A stretch of 46,111 bases of DNA, from assembly GCA_025980665.1 (NCBI GenBank), contig JAICXC010000031.1, positions 1-46,111 of the forward strand. Direction: 5' to 3'. Position numbers and translations under genes: made by a program. Source of the DNA: Bryobacteraceae bacterium (lineage in GTDB: Bacteria; Acidobacteriota; Terriglobia; Bryobacterales; Bryobacteraceae). The first letter of the stretch is position 1. Each line of letters starts with the position of its first letter. Below are positions 17,096 to 26,121 of the stretch, in pieces. The notes below the pieces were generated by a model. It searched no databases and was not told the DNA's origin. It was given only the letters and a program-made list of their open reading frames with translations.

Positions 17096-17852
17096 AACCG
17101 TAAATATGAAGCCAGTTGCCACATCTTCGTATCGCGATGACGGCGTTGCCGGCCACGTTGGGTTCAACGCATTGGTTGGATTCATCGTCGGTTTGGCAGG
17201 CGGTTTGGTCGGATTAGGCGGCGCAGAACTGCGGCTACCCTATTTGGCCGGCACGCTCCGCCTTTCGCTGAAAAAGGCGATCCCGGTAAATCTGGCTGTC
17301 AGCCTGGCGACGCTTCTCGCCGCGCTCCCGACACGACTTTACGCACTTCGCACAGCGAGCTTTGCACCATTCCTTTATGAGACGACGGCTTTAGGGTTCG
17401 GGGCAGTCTTTGGTGCTGGGAGTGGACTGGCTGAGACATCTCTCCGCTGTAGCATTAAGACGAGCGGTATTCGCATTACTGCTCGGGCTCGGCCTGGTCA
17501 TGATCGCGGAGTCGATAGTTTCGTTTGTTCCGCTCGCCCTGTTGTCCTCTACGATGCTTCTCAAAATTATATCGGGCCTGCCTTTAGGATTTGCGATCGG
17601 CGCGATCAGTGGACTTCCACTGTGTTGACCGGCTTTGTGAGGCACTACCGTGCGGGCGCGCTGAACGATCGAGAGATCGTCACGCGGCTAATTCTGCCGA
17701 TGGGGCTGGGAGCGATCGCCGGCGGTATCGGCGGCCGGTTGCTTGCCTCTCTAGCTCCCTCCGGTTTCCTGAAGGCCGTGTTGGGTGTGATCCTGATCGT
17801 ATCCTCGTTCAAGGTTTTTGCGAGAGCTGGGTTAAGGACGATACCGCAGTGA
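17073..17852 (+). pseudogene. TauE/SafE-family permease gene, broken by frameshift and deletion
   Basis: The N-terminal (FNALVGFIVGLAGGLVGLGGAEL) and C-terminal (LILPMGLGAIAGGIGGRLLA, VLGVILIVSSFKVF) parts are clear TauE/SafE sulfite-exporter-type membrane segments, but the middle reads as nonsense (SLRCSIKTSGIRITARARPG). The missing helices sit in the +1 frame at 17410-17628 (VDWLRHLSAVALRRAVFALLLG, SIVSFVPLALL). Near 17625 the original frame resumes after GAISGL, apparently lacking about 30 residues of the family. So there is one frameshift near 17410-17420 and a second break with deletion near 17615-17630. TauE/SafE proteins move sulfite or other anions. Start may instead be ATG 17106. Real decay or assembly error are both possible. 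Confidence 0.7.
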
Positions 17853-18919
17853 TCCACATCGAAATCGAACCGGTATGGCGTTTCAAGCGAGACGACGACA
17901 CGCAGTCCATCCTGGTCATGCTGGATTTCCTGAATGAAATCCGGGTGACCGGGAAAATCGGCCGGGCTGCTGAGAGAGCCGGCGTGTCTTACCGTCACGC
18001 GTGGAACCTGATCGAGAAGTGGTCTGCGTTTTTCGAGGCGCCCTTGGTAGAGAGAAAGCAGGGACGCGGAACAAGTCTGACGCCCTTTGGCGGCAAGCTA
18101 GTATGGGCCGGACAGCGGCTACAGGCGCGCCTGGGACCTCAGTTCCAGAACCTCTCTCAAGAATTGGAAACCGAGATCAACCAGTTTCTCCCGCACGGCC
18201 CTTCGATTATCCGCGTACACGCAAGTCATGGATTCGCAGTTTCGAAGTTACGAGAACTGCTCAGCCGGGAAGTCGAGCTTGGCGTGGATCTCCGCTACGT
18301 CAGTAATCAGACCTCTCTGGTTTCCCTGGCCCACGATGGATGCGAACTGGCTGGCATGCACCTGCCACAAGGAGAATTGCGGCAAAGGAGTATCGACGCC
18401 AGCAAGGGTTGGTTGAATCCCAAGGTTCATCGCGTTATCAGCCTCGTGACCCGCGAGATGGGACTAATGGTCAAGCGTGGTAATCCACTGAGCATAACCT
18501 CACTCGAACGGCTGCTCGATACGCAGGTTCGGTTCGTGAATCGCGATCCCGACTCTGGAACCCGCCTGTTATTCGACCAGTTCCTGGCGCAACACAAGCT
18601 CGATGGTTCGCGCATCAACGGCTATGAGCAGGTTGAATTCACCCATGCAGCTGTCGCCGCCTATGTCGCCAGCGATATGGCGGATGTGAGTTTTGGTGTG
18701 GAAGCCGCGGCCCGGCTGTTCGATCTCGATTTCGTCCAGTTAGTCACGGAGGACTATTTCTTTGTCTGTCGAAAGCAGCTCCTGGAACTGGAATCGATCA
18801 AACGTGTACTAGGGATCATGCGAGGTGATGAATTCCAGACAGCGATTTCACAGTTACCCGGCTATCGCTGCCAGGATGCCGGGGTCGTGAAAACTGTTCA
18901 AGAGATCTTTCGCAGCTAA
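17849..18919 (+). CDS. ModE-type HTH regulator with periplasmic-binding-like ligand domain
   Basis: A 356-residue regulator starting at GTG 17849, overlapping the previous stop (GTGA). An N-terminal winged helix (about 15-80: MLDFLNEIRVTGKIGRAAERAG then VSYRHAWNLIEKW and VERKQGRGTSLTPFG) is the LysR-like DNA-binding fold of ModE. Instead of the TOBE molybdate-binding domains of E. coli ModE it has a PBP-like domain of the PF12727 kind (about 120-350: SHGFAVSKLRELL, ELAGMHLPQGE, VNRDPDSGTRLLFDQFL). This domain probably senses molybdate, tungstate or a pterin-linked form. The same domain is fused to MoeA at 26118. Position between uptake genes and the formate dehydrogenase suggests it controls them. 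Its stop overlaps the convergent formate dehydrogenase stop by 3 bp. Confidence 0.82.
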   Translation: MIHIEIEPVWRFKRDDDTQSILVMLDFLNEIRVTGKIGRAAERAGVSYRHAWNLIEKWSAFFEAPLVERKQGRGTSLTPFGGKLVWAGQRLQARLGPQFQNLSQELETEINQFLPHGPSIIRVHASHGFAVSKLRELLSREVELGVDLRYVSNQTSLVSLAHDGCELAGMHLPQGELRQRSIDASKGWLNPKVHRVISLVTREMGLMVKRGNPLSITSLERLLDTQVRFVNRDPDSGTRLLFDQFLAQHKLDGSRINGYEQVEFTHAAVAAYVASDMADVSFGVEAAARLFDLDFVQLVTEDYFFVCRKQLLELESIKRVLGIMRGDEFQTAISQLPGYRCQDAGVVKTVQEIFRS

Positions 18920-21753
18920 CGGGCCGGCACGGGTGCCCGTTCCGGCAGCATCACGCCGCCTCCGAAACTCATGCGCTCGGGCGGGGGGCCACCGTTCGTG
19001 ATCTTTACCGCGCAGTACTTAAACTCGGGAATCTTGCCAAATGGATCGAGTACTGGATTGGTTAGCCTGTTCGCGGCTGCCTCGTAGTAGCAGAAGGGGA
19101 CGAAGACCGTTCCGCGCGGCATTCCGTCATCGGCGCGCGCGTAGAGCGAGATGCGGCCCCGTCGCGATTCGATCGTGATCGTATCTCCGGGCGGGACACC
19201 CAGCCTTTCGAGATCGAGGGGATGTACCGACGCTACCGGTTCCGGCTCGATCGAATCAAGCGCCGCCGCACGGCGCGTCATCGCCCCGGTGTGCCAGTGC
19301 TCCAGCTGGCGCCCGGTGATCAGCACCATCGGGTATTCAGCGTCCGGCCGTTCGGCTGCCGAGATAAGGTCGGCGGGAACGAATTTGGCTCGCCCCGATT
19401 CCGTCGGGAAGTCCTCAATGAATACCACCGGGTCTCCCGGATCGCCTTCCTTTACGCACGGATAGGTTACGGACGACTCGCGTTCGAGGCGATCCCAGGT
19501 AATGCCGGCGATCGAATCCATGCAGGTTCGCATCTCATTGAATACTTCACTGGGATGCGTATAGTACCAGTCGACGCCGACACGGCGAGACAACTCATTG
19601 AGAATCCAGAAGTCTTCCTTCGCATCGCCGGGAGGCTCAATCGCCTTACGGCCGAGCTGCACCATGCGATCCGTATTGGTGACGGTGCCGACCTTCTCCG
19701 GCCACGCGGTGGCGGCCAGTACGACGTCGGCGAGGTACGCAGTTTCGGTGAGAAAGATATCCTGCACGACCAGGTGATCCAGCGTGGCCAATGCCTCGCG
19801 GGCGTGATCCACGTCCGGATCGGACATCGCGGGGTTTTCGCCCATGACGAACATGCTGCGAATCTCGCGCTTCTTGGCGGCGTGCAGAGTCTCGACAACG
19901 GTGAGGCCAGGAGCGGGATCGAGATCCATGTGCCAGAGTTTTTCGAACCGCCGCCGGGCTGCGGGCGCACCCACGGACTGATAATCCGGATAGAACATCG
20001 GGATCAGCCCCACGTCTGATGCGCCCTGCACGTTGTTCTGCCCGCGCAACGGATGAAGTCCCGAGCCCGGCTTGCCAATCTGGCCGGTCGAGAGCGCCAG
20101 AGCGATCAGGCAGCGCGCGTTGTCGGTGCCATGGACGTGCTGGGAAATACCCATGCCCCACAGGATGATGGACGCTTTCGATGTCGCGTACAACCGGGCA
20201 ACCTCGCGGATAGTCTGCGCATCGATGCCGCAGACCGGCGCCATTAGCTCGGGTGAGAACTTTTTCACGTTCTCGGCGAGAGCTTCGTAGCCGGAGGTGC
20301 GGTCAGCGATAAAAGTCTTGTCGACTAAGCCTTCCTCGACGATGACGTGCAGCATTGCGTTGAGCAGCGCCACATCCGTGTCGGCTTTGAACTGAAGGTT
20401 GTAGGTGGCGTGCCGGGCCAGATCGCCGCGGCGTGGGTCGGCTACGATCAGCTTGACTCCCGCTTTGGCGGCGTTCTTGATGAAGGTCGCGGCGACAGGG
20501 TGATTCGCCGTCGGATTCGCGCCAATCAGGAAAATTACCTCCGCGTTCGCGACGTCGCGCACCTGATTTGATACAGCGCCCGAGTTGATGCCTTCCATCA
20601 GCGCCGCCACGCTCGACGCGTGGCATAGACGCGTGCAGTGGTCGACGTTGTTCGAGCCAAAGCCCGTCCGCACCAGCTTCTGGAAAACGTACGCCTCTTC
20701 GTTGGTGCATTTGGCGGAGCCGAAACCCGCGAGCGACCGCTTCCCGTACGTATCGCGAGCTTCTCGAAATCCCTTGGCGGCAACATCGAGAGCTTCTTCC
20801 CACGTGGCCTCGCGGAACACATCCCGCCAGTTTTCGGGATCGACCGTGAAGTCTTTCGTTTTCGGAACGCCGGGTTTGCGGATCAGCGGTTTGGTGAGGC
20901 GATGCTTGTGCTGGACGTAGTCGAAGCCGTAGCGCCCCTTGACGCATAGGCGGCTTGAGTTCGCGGGACCGTCTTTCCCCTGCACGTAGAGGATAGTGTT
21001 GTCCTTAATGTTGTAGGTAAGCTGGCAGCCGACGCCGCAGTACGGACACACCGAATCAACCTGCTTGTCGACGACGATTTTGCCGACCTCGCGAGCCGGC
21101 ATCAGCGCCCCTGTAGGACACGCCTGCACGCACTCGCCGCAGGCGACACACGTGGAATCGCCCATCGCATCATCCAGGTCGAAGACAATTTTTGACTGGC
21201 CGCCGCGGAAGGCGTAGCCGATCACGTCGTTGACCTGCTCTTCGCGACACGCGCGTACACAGCGTTTGCACTGGATACAGGCGTCCAGGTTGACCGCTAT
21301 GGCTGGATGTGAAAGATCTTGGGCGGGCTGCTGGCGCGCGGCAAACCGCGGCTTGCCGATGGACAGTTTTTTGGCCCACAAATCGAGCTCGGAGTTCAGC
21401 GTGTAGGATGTCTCGGGAATATCCGCGAGCAGCAGCTCGATCGACATCTTCTGGCTGATCAGAGCCCGCGGGCTGTTGCTGGTGACCTCCATCCCTTCCT
21501 TGGGAAAACGGCAGCAGGATGGCGCCAGCACGCGCTCACCCTTGATCTCAACCATGCAGGTGCGGCAGTTGCCATCGGCCCGCATGCCCTCCATGTAACA
21601 AAGGCGCGGGATCTCGACTCCGTGCTGCTCGGCTGCCTGAAGAATGGTCTGGTCCGAACGGCAGGATACGGTCGTTCCGTTCAAAAGGAACGAAACCGGC
21701 GGTGCTGCTGATGAGACTGGCGTCGACTCCAGGAGGGCGGTATTGTTCGGCAT
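18916..21753 (-). CDS. fdhA: NAD-dependent formate dehydrogenase, catalytic Mo/W subunit
   Basis: A 945-residue cytoplasmic molybdopterin enzyme of the FdsA/FdhF type. The N-terminal 2Fe-2S domain has C52, C63, C66 and C80. Two ferredoxin-type 4Fe-4S sites follow (C159/C162/C165/C169 and C202/C205/C208/C212), then the catalytic-domain cluster C236/C239/C243/C270. The metal ligand is the cysteine in NVDHCTRLCHASS (C377), so the enzyme is cysteine- not selenocysteine-type. GENPAMSDPDVDHA and QNNVQGASDVG are family landmarks. It oxidises formate to CO2 (or may reduce CO2), passing electrons to the NuoEF-like subunit encoded just upstream; the start codon overlaps that gene's stop (TAATG). Mo versus W cannot be told, but an AOR gene nearby makes W plausible. 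Confidence 0.92.
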   Translation of the reverse strand: MPNNTALLESTPVSSAAPPVSFLLNGTTVSCRSDQTILQAAEQHGVEIPRLCYMEGMRADGNCRTCMVEIKGERVLAPSCCRFPKEGMEVTSNSPRALISQKMSIELLLADIPETSYTLNSELDLWAKKLSIGKPRFAARQQPAQDLSHPAIAVNLDACIQCKRCVRACREEQVNDVIGYAFRGGQSKIVFDLDDAMGDSTCVACGECVQACPTGALMPAREVGKIVVDKQVDSVCPYCGVGCQLTYNIKDNTILYVQGKDGPANSSRLCVKGRYGFDYVQHKHRLTKPLIRKPGVPKTKDFTVDPENWRDVFREATWEEALDVAAKGFREARDTYGKRSLAGFGSAKCTNEEAYVFQKLVRTGFGSNNVDHCTRLCHASSVAALMEGINSGAVSNQVRDVANAEVIFLIGANPTANHPVAATFIKNAAKAGVKLIVADPRRGDLARHATYNLQFKADTDVALLNAMLHVIVEEGLVDKTFIADRTSGYEALAENVKKFSPELMAPVCGIDAQTIREVARLYATSKASIILWGMGISQHVHGTDNARCLIALALSTGQIGKPGSGLHPLRGQNNVQGASDVGLIPMFYPDYQSVGAPAARRRFEKLWHMDLDPAPGLTVVETLHAAKKREIRSMFVMGENPAMSDPDVDHAREALATLDHLVVQDIFLTETAYLADVVLAATAWPEKVGTVTNTDRMVQLGRKAIEPPGDAKEDFWILNELSRRVGVDWYYTHPSEVFNEMRTCMDSIAGITWDRLERESSVTYPCVKEGDPGDPVVFIEDFPTESGRAKFVPADLISAAERPDAEYPMVLITGRQLEHWHTGAMTRRAAALDSIEPEPVASVHPLDLERLGVPPGDTITIESRRGRISLYARADDGMPRGTVFVPFCYYEAAANRLTNPVLDPFGKIPEFKYCAVKITNGGPPPERMSFGGGVMLPERAPVPAR

Positions 21754-23486
21754 TACTCGACTTCCTTAGGAAAGTATTTCAAGACGGTCAGCACCGGATT
21801 TGGCGCGGCCTGGCCAAGACCACAGATGGATGCGTCCATCATCGCCTGCGACAACTCCTGCAAGAGCGGAGCATCCCAGCGCTTTTGCTCCATTAACTGA
21901 AGCGCTTTGACGGTACCGACGCGGCACGGCGTGCATTGGCCGCAGGATTCGTCAGCGAAGAACTTCATCAAGTTGCGCGCCGCGGCGGATGCAGTGTCCT
22001 TATTTGAAAGAACCACGATCGCCGCCGACCCGATGAAACAACCGTACTCGGTCAAAGTGTCGAAATCGAGCGGGATATCGGCTTTGGACGCGGGCAGAAT
22101 TCCTCCCGACGCTCCGCCGGGGAGGTATCCGTACAACTCGTGTCCATCGAGCATGCCGCCGCAGTATTCGTCGATCAGTTCGCGGAGCGTAATTCCCGCA
22201 GGCGCAAGATGCACGCCAGGTTTTTTGACACGACCGCTGACGGAGAAAGATCGCATGCCTTTCCGTCCGTGACGGCCCTGGCTGGCAAACCAGGCGGGAC
22301 CCTTTTCGAGGATGTCGCGCACCCAGTGCAGCGTCTCCATATTGTGTTCAAGCGTGGGACGCCCGAACAGGCCGACTTGCGCGACGTAGGGCGGGCGCAG
22401 ACGTGGCTCGCCGCGCTTTCCCTCAATGGATTCGATCATGGACGATTCTTCGCCGCAAATGTAGGCACCGGCGCCTCGTCGAAGATGGATGGCCGGAATC
22501 GCGTAGGGCGGATTCGCCTGAAGCGCCGCGATCTCACGTTCAAGAATCGCCCGGCAGCCGTGATACTCGTCCCGCAGGTAAATGTAAATCGCTTCGATTC
22601 CGACTGCCCAGGCTGCGATAAGCGCGCCTTCCAGGAAACGATGGGGATCGCGTTCCAGGTAATAGCGGTCCTTGAAGGTACCCGGCTCGCCCTCATCGAT
22701 GTTAATCGCCATCAGCCGCGGAGCGGGTTCAGCCGAAACCAGCTTCCACTTTCGCCCGGCCGGAAAACCAGCACCACCGAGGCCCCGCAGACCGGAGTCT
22801 TCCATCATCGCGATCACGTCGGCGGGCTTCTTTGTTCCGGCGACGCACGACACAGCAAGCGCATATCCGCCGGCCGCGCGATATGCCGCATAATCAACGT
22901 GGCCGGGCGTGACGGCACCTTTTGTGCCGGGGTGAGTTACCTGACCGGCTTGAACAGCCTGCTTGACTTGCTCGGCCGTCGCATGCGGGATTGGATTCTG
23001 GCCGACGATTGCTACCGGCGCTGTCTCGCAGCGGCCCACACATGGCGCGTGCAGCACACGCACACCAGTACCGAGCAGCGCAGGCAGTTTCGCCAGCAAA
23101 TCGTGGGAGCCCGCGAGCTCGCAAGCGATCGAGTCGCATACACGGACCGTGATCGCCGGGGGCGCGGTATCGCCCTCTTTGATTACGTCGAAGTGGTGAT
23201 AGAACGTCGCCACTTCGTAAACTTCCGCCATCGCCATCTTCATCTCGGCGGCGAGCGCGACCAAGTGCCGAGCCGATAGGCAGCCATAACGGTCCTGGAT
23301 CTTGTGCAGGTGCTCGATCAGCAGATCGCGGCGGCGCGGGGCATCGCCTAGCAGGGCAAGGACATCCTCTCGCGCCTGGGGGTCGACTTGGCGGCCTTTG
23401 AGCTTGGATCGGACTCCGCCCCGGCCTCCACGGCGCTTATTTTTCGGAGTCGATTCAGGGGGAGTTGAGACTACAGAGTTACTCAT
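21753..23486 (-). CDS. Formate dehydrogenase diaphorase subunit, NuoE-NuoF fusion
   Basis: A 577-residue NADH-binding subunit combining what FdsG and FdsB (NuoE and NuoF) do as separate chains. After a basic, probably disordered N-terminus (KNKRRGGRGGVRSK), residues about 40-180 form the thioredoxin-like 2Fe-2S domain with C117, C122, C149 and C153. The NuoF part has the FMN/NAD site GLRGLGGAGFPAGRKW (232-247), AYICGEESSMIESIEG, and the 4Fe-4S ligands C515, C518, C521 and C555. It would pass electrons between NAD(H) and the catalytic subunit translated from the overlapping next gene. The gene starts 49 bp from the divergent moaD-aor operon. Fused NuoEF subunits also occur in some NADP hydrogenases, but the partner here is formate dehydrogenase. 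Confidence 0.9.
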   Translation of the reverse strand: MSNSVVSTPPESTPKNKRRGGRGGVRSKLKGRQVDPQAREDVLALLGDAPRRRDLLIEHLHKIQDRYGCLSARHLVALAAEMKMAMAEVYEVATFYHHFDVIKEGDTAPPAITVRVCDSIACELAGSHDLLAKLPALLGTGVRVLHAPCVGRCETAPVAIVGQNPIPHATAEQVKQAVQAGQVTHPGTKGAVTPGHVDYAAYRAAGGYALAVSCVAGTKKPADVIAMMEDSGLRGLGGAGFPAGRKWKLVSAEPAPRLMAINIDEGEPGTFKDRYYLERDPHRFLEGALIAAWAVGIEAIYIYLRDEYHGCRAILEREIAALQANPPYAIPAIHLRRGAGAYICGEESSMIESIEGKRGEPRLRPPYVAQVGLFGRPTLEHNMETLHWVRDILEKGPAWFASQGRHGRKGMRSFSVSGRVKKPGVHLAPAGITLRELIDEYCGGMLDGHELYGYLPGGASGGILPASKADIPLDFDTLTEYGCFIGSAAIVVLSNKDTASAAARNLMKFFADESCGQCTPCRVGTVKALQLMEQKRWDAPLLQELSQAMMDASICGLGQAAPNPVLTVLKYFPKEVE

Positions 23487-23535
23487 CTTGTGCGGCTAAC
23501 TATCATGTTATCATCTCTATGAGGCCGCTCGCATT
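23487..23535. promoter_or_regulatory. Shared 49-bp divergent promoter of fdh and moaD-aor operons
   Basis: The gap holds TATCAT twice (23501-23506 and 23509-23514), 8 bp apart, usable as -10 elements for moaD. On the minus strand the complementary GATAAC/ATGATAG stretch may serve the fdh genes. With so little space the two operons must share control elements, so their expression is probably linked. No ModE box of the E. coli type is evident. Confidence 0.35.
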
Positions 23536-23790
23536 ATGCATGTTGAGTTTCTTGGCGTTCCACGCCAGCGTGCCGGCATCTCCGAACTGGAAGTGCAAGC
23601 CAATACGCTAGGGCAGTTACTGGGAACTCTTGCCACCCAGATTCCCCCCTTAGGCGAGTTTATCGCCGTGGATCGCCTGCATTCCTCGTTTATAGCTAAC
23701 CTGAACGGCGATCAGTTCATCAGCGATCCGGCGACCCCGCTGGTCAAAGACGACCGCGTGCTCATCCTTTCCGCCGACGCGGGAGGATAA
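23536..23790 (+). CDS. moaD: MoaD/ThiS-like small sulfur carrier
   Basis: An 84-residue ubiquitin-fold protein (MHVEFLGVPRQRAGI, LGQLLGTLATQIP, VKDDRVLILSADAGG) ending in the Gly-Gly needed for adenylation and thiocarboxylation. MoaD delivers sulfur for the dithiolene of molybdopterin. No MoaE lies next to it, so it may be an AOR-associated MoaD-type partner, as often seen just upstream of aor genes. It precedes aor by 10 nt in one operon, which supports that reading. The ribosome site GAGG is 13 nt upstream of ATG. Confidence 0.85.
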   Translation: MHVEFLGVPRQRAGISELEVQANTLGQLLGTLATQIPPLGEFIAVDRLHSSFIANLNGDQFISDPATPLVKDDRVLILSADAGG

Positions 23791-23800
23791 CGGAAACCCG

Positions 23801-25528
23801 ATGCCTTTCGGTTACCACGGGCGCTACCTTCGGATCGACGTGTCTACCGGCACCTCAGAATACGTGCCGCTGTCCGAGGCCATCCTGCGCCAGTACCTCG
23901 GCGGCAGCGGCCTTGGCGTGAAGCTGCTGCTCGACGAAGGTGCGGCGGTTATGGATCCGCTCGCGCCCGAGGCTCCCCTAGTCTTCGCTTTCAGTCCCCT
24001 GGTCGGCAGCCCTTTGACGACGTCCGCGAAGTTCGCGGTGGTCAGCAAGAGTCCTCTGACGGGGCGCATCAACGATTCGCTCGCCAGTAGCGGTTTTGCA
24101 ATTGCGGGCAAGGCTTGCGGCTGCGATGCCATCGTTCTCGTCGGGCGCGCCGCTGAGCTTTCGGCGCTCGTGATTGACGAGGCTGGCGTTCGCATGGAGT
24201 CCGCAGCGGAATATCGCGGCGCGACATGCCGGGAGACTGAAACCGGATTGAAAGCTCGCCTGGGCGCGAATTATCGAGTCGCCTCTATTGGGCCGGCGGG
24301 CGAGCACCTGGTTCGCTATGCCACCATCTCGCACGATGGCCGCCATGCCGGCCGCGGCGGCAGTGGAGCCGTGCTCGGCGCCAAGAACGTCAAGGCGATC
24401 GCGTTGCGCGGAACACATCGCGCCGAGTGGGCGAATCCCGGCGAGCTAACGACGATCAGCAAATCCCTGTCGAAGCGGTCATTCGGACCGGCAACAGCGA
24501 AATACCGCGAGTTGGGCACAGCTACCAATCTGCTCACGTTCAATCGATTCGGCGCATTGCCGACGCGCAATTTCCAGAGCGGAACATTCGAGGAAGCTGC
24601 CAGCCTGTCTCCCGAGCAGTTGAGTACGACACGTTCCAGAACACGCGAAAGCTGTGTGAGTTGCACCATCGGCTGCGAGCACATCTATTCACTCGGCTCG
24701 GGCGGCGTTCGCGTCGAGTATGAAAGCCTGTTCGCACTGGGTTCGTTGTGCGGGGTGAGCGACGCCGACGCTGTGCTGCGCGCATCCCAGCGATGTGACG
24801 AGCTCGGTCTGGACACGATTAGCACGGGCGGAACGATCGCGTTTGCGATGGAGTGCGTCGAGCGCGGGTGGCTGGACGAGCCGTGGCTGGTCTTCGGAAG
24901 CGGTGATGCCCTCCTCCGCGCCATCGATCTGATTGGCTCGCGCCAGGGGATTGGCAACCTGCTCGCTGAGGGCAGTCGCCGCGCGGCTGACGCTATCGGG
25001 CACCACAGTATCGACTTCGCACCGCAGGTCAAGGGACTCGAGATTCCGGGTTATGAACCCAGGGCGCTCCAGACAATGGCGCTGGGCTTCGCCGTGGGCG
25101 CGCGCGGCGCGGACCACAATCGCAGCGGTGCGTATGAGGTCGATTTCTCGGACAAGGTCGATCGCCGGCACGTGACGCTCGATGCCGTGCGCCATGCGAT
25201 CGACACCGAGGACAAGGCTGCGCTGATGGATTCGATGATCATCTGCAAGTTCCTGCGCGGCGTGTTCGAGGATTTTCACGCCGAGGCGGCGGAAATGCTG
25301 CGGAGCGTCACCGGCTGGGACGTGAACGCCGACGAATTGCGTGAGACAGCGAAGCGTATCATCTCCGCCAAGCGCCAGTTCAATCTTCTGGCCGGGTGGA
25401 CTCCGGCGGAGGACACGCTTCCTGAGCGGTTTCTCAGCACACCACTCCCCAACGACCCAGACGCGTCCCTAAGTCGCGAGCGGCTCGATTCGTTGGTCGC
25501 CGAATATCATCGTCAGAGGGGTTGGTAG
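23801..25528 (+). CDS. aor: Tungsten-type aldehyde:ferredoxin oxidoreductase
   Basis: A 575-residue enzyme of the AOR family, which uses a bis-tungstopterin and one 4Fe-4S cluster to interconvert aldehydes and carboxylic acids. The cluster ligands are visible as C285, C288 and C292 (SCVSCTIGCEH) and C482 (SMIICKFL). N-terminal AOR signatures are RYLRIDVSTG, YLGGSGLGVKLL, PLTTSAKFAVVSKSPLTGR and ISHDGRHAGRGGSGAVLGAKNVKAI, and C-terminal ones LEIPGYEPRALQTMALGFAVGARGADHN. Size matches archaeal and bacterial AORs (about 600). moaD is immediately upstream. No ferredoxin-like AorA gene is present, so the electron partner is unknown; the neighbouring NAD-linked formate dehydrogenase suggests a route. 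Its stop overlaps the convergent mobA end by 16 bp. Members may instead act as other W-enzymes. Confidence 0.92.
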   Translation: MPFGYHGRYLRIDVSTGTSEYVPLSEAILRQYLGGSGLGVKLLLDEGAAVMDPLAPEAPLVFAFSPLVGSPLTTSAKFAVVSKSPLTGRINDSLASSGFAIAGKACGCDAIVLVGRAAELSALVIDEAGVRMESAAEYRGATCRETETGLKARLGANYRVASIGPAGEHLVRYATISHDGRHAGRGGSGAVLGAKNVKAIALRGTHRAEWANPGELTTISKSLSKRSFGPATAKYRELGTATNLLTFNRFGALPTRNFQSGTFEEAASLSPEQLSTTRSRTRESCVSCTIGCEHIYSLGSGGVRVEYESLFALGSLCGVSDADAVLRASQRCDELGLDTISTGGTIAFAMECVERGWLDEPWLVFGSGDALLRAIDLIGSRQGIGNLLAEGSRRAADAIGHHSIDFAPQVKGLEIPGYEPRALQTMALGFAVGARGADHNRSGAYEVDFSDKVDRRHVTLDAVRHAIDTEDKAALMDSMIICKFLRGVFEDFHAEAAEMLRSVTGWDVNADELRETAKRIISAKRQFNLLAGWTPAEDTLPERFLSTPLPNDPDASLSRERLDSLVAEYHRQRGW

Positions 25529-26121
25529 CCAGCTTCGGACAGCGCTGCCAGGTAGTCCTCACGGGTATTCAGATTCCGCAGCGTGCGGAGTTGCGGATCG
25601 GCGGAGAGCATTTCTTCCGGCCGCACTCGACGAGTGCGCACGGCGTCGAATAGAAACACCGGCCGCAACTTGTCTTTCTCCAACAGCGCTTCGACGTGCG
25701 GCAGCGTGCTGCGCCGGTAAACAGCCGAGAGAGGATGAGGGAAGCCGTCGATTTCCATCACGGCGATGTCATAATCGCCCAATACGTCGACCATCCGTTC
25801 AACGAATGCCGGCTCAAGCAAGGGCACATCGCAACTGGTTATATACGCCACCTCGACGGAATCAGGCAACGCTTTCAGACCAGCGCGCAATCCCTCCAGC
25901 GGTCCCCGCTGCTCGCGTTCATCGCGAGTGATAGCGACTTCATCCGGTAACGGAGGCAGCGACTGCTCCCGCGCTGCGACGACCACGATGGGGGAAACAA
26001 CCGTGCCGAGCAACCGGACGACGCGCTGGAGCATCGTCTCGGGACCGAAGGGCAGTGTCGCTTTAGGAACCCCCATGCGGGTCGACTTGCCGCCGCACAA
26101 CACTATGCCTCCTGCGATCAT
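25513..26121 (-). CDS. mobA: Molybdopterin guanylyltransferase MobA-like
   Basis: A 202-residue nucleotidyltransferase. The N-terminal IAGGIVLCGGKSTRMGVPKATLPFG is the GTP-binding and catalytic segment of MobA, followed by QRGPLEGLRAGLKAL and SCDVPLLEPAFV, which bind guanine and metal. It attaches GMP to molybdopterin to make the bis-MGD form used by formate dehydrogenases; AOR itself uses the non-nucleotide form, so MobA here serves the formate dehydrogenase rather than AOR. The start overlaps the stop of the MoeA fusion gene (ATGA), so it is the last gene of a moeA-moeA-mobA operon. Confidence 0.9.
   Translation of the reverse strand: MIAGGIVLCGGKSTRMGVPKATLPFGPETMLQRVVRLLGTVVSPIVVVAAREQSLPPLPDEVAITRDEREQRGPLEGLRAGLKALPDSVEVAYITSCDVPLLEPAFVERMVDVLGDYDIAVMEIDGFPHPLSAVYRRSTLPHVEALLEKDKLRPVFLFDAVRTRRVRPEEMLSADPQLRTLRNLNTREDYLAALSEAGYQPL

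Noticed and set aside
22140..23279. A 379-codon plus-strand open frame
   Set aside because: Antisense to the NuoEF fusion, which has all cluster ligands in place.
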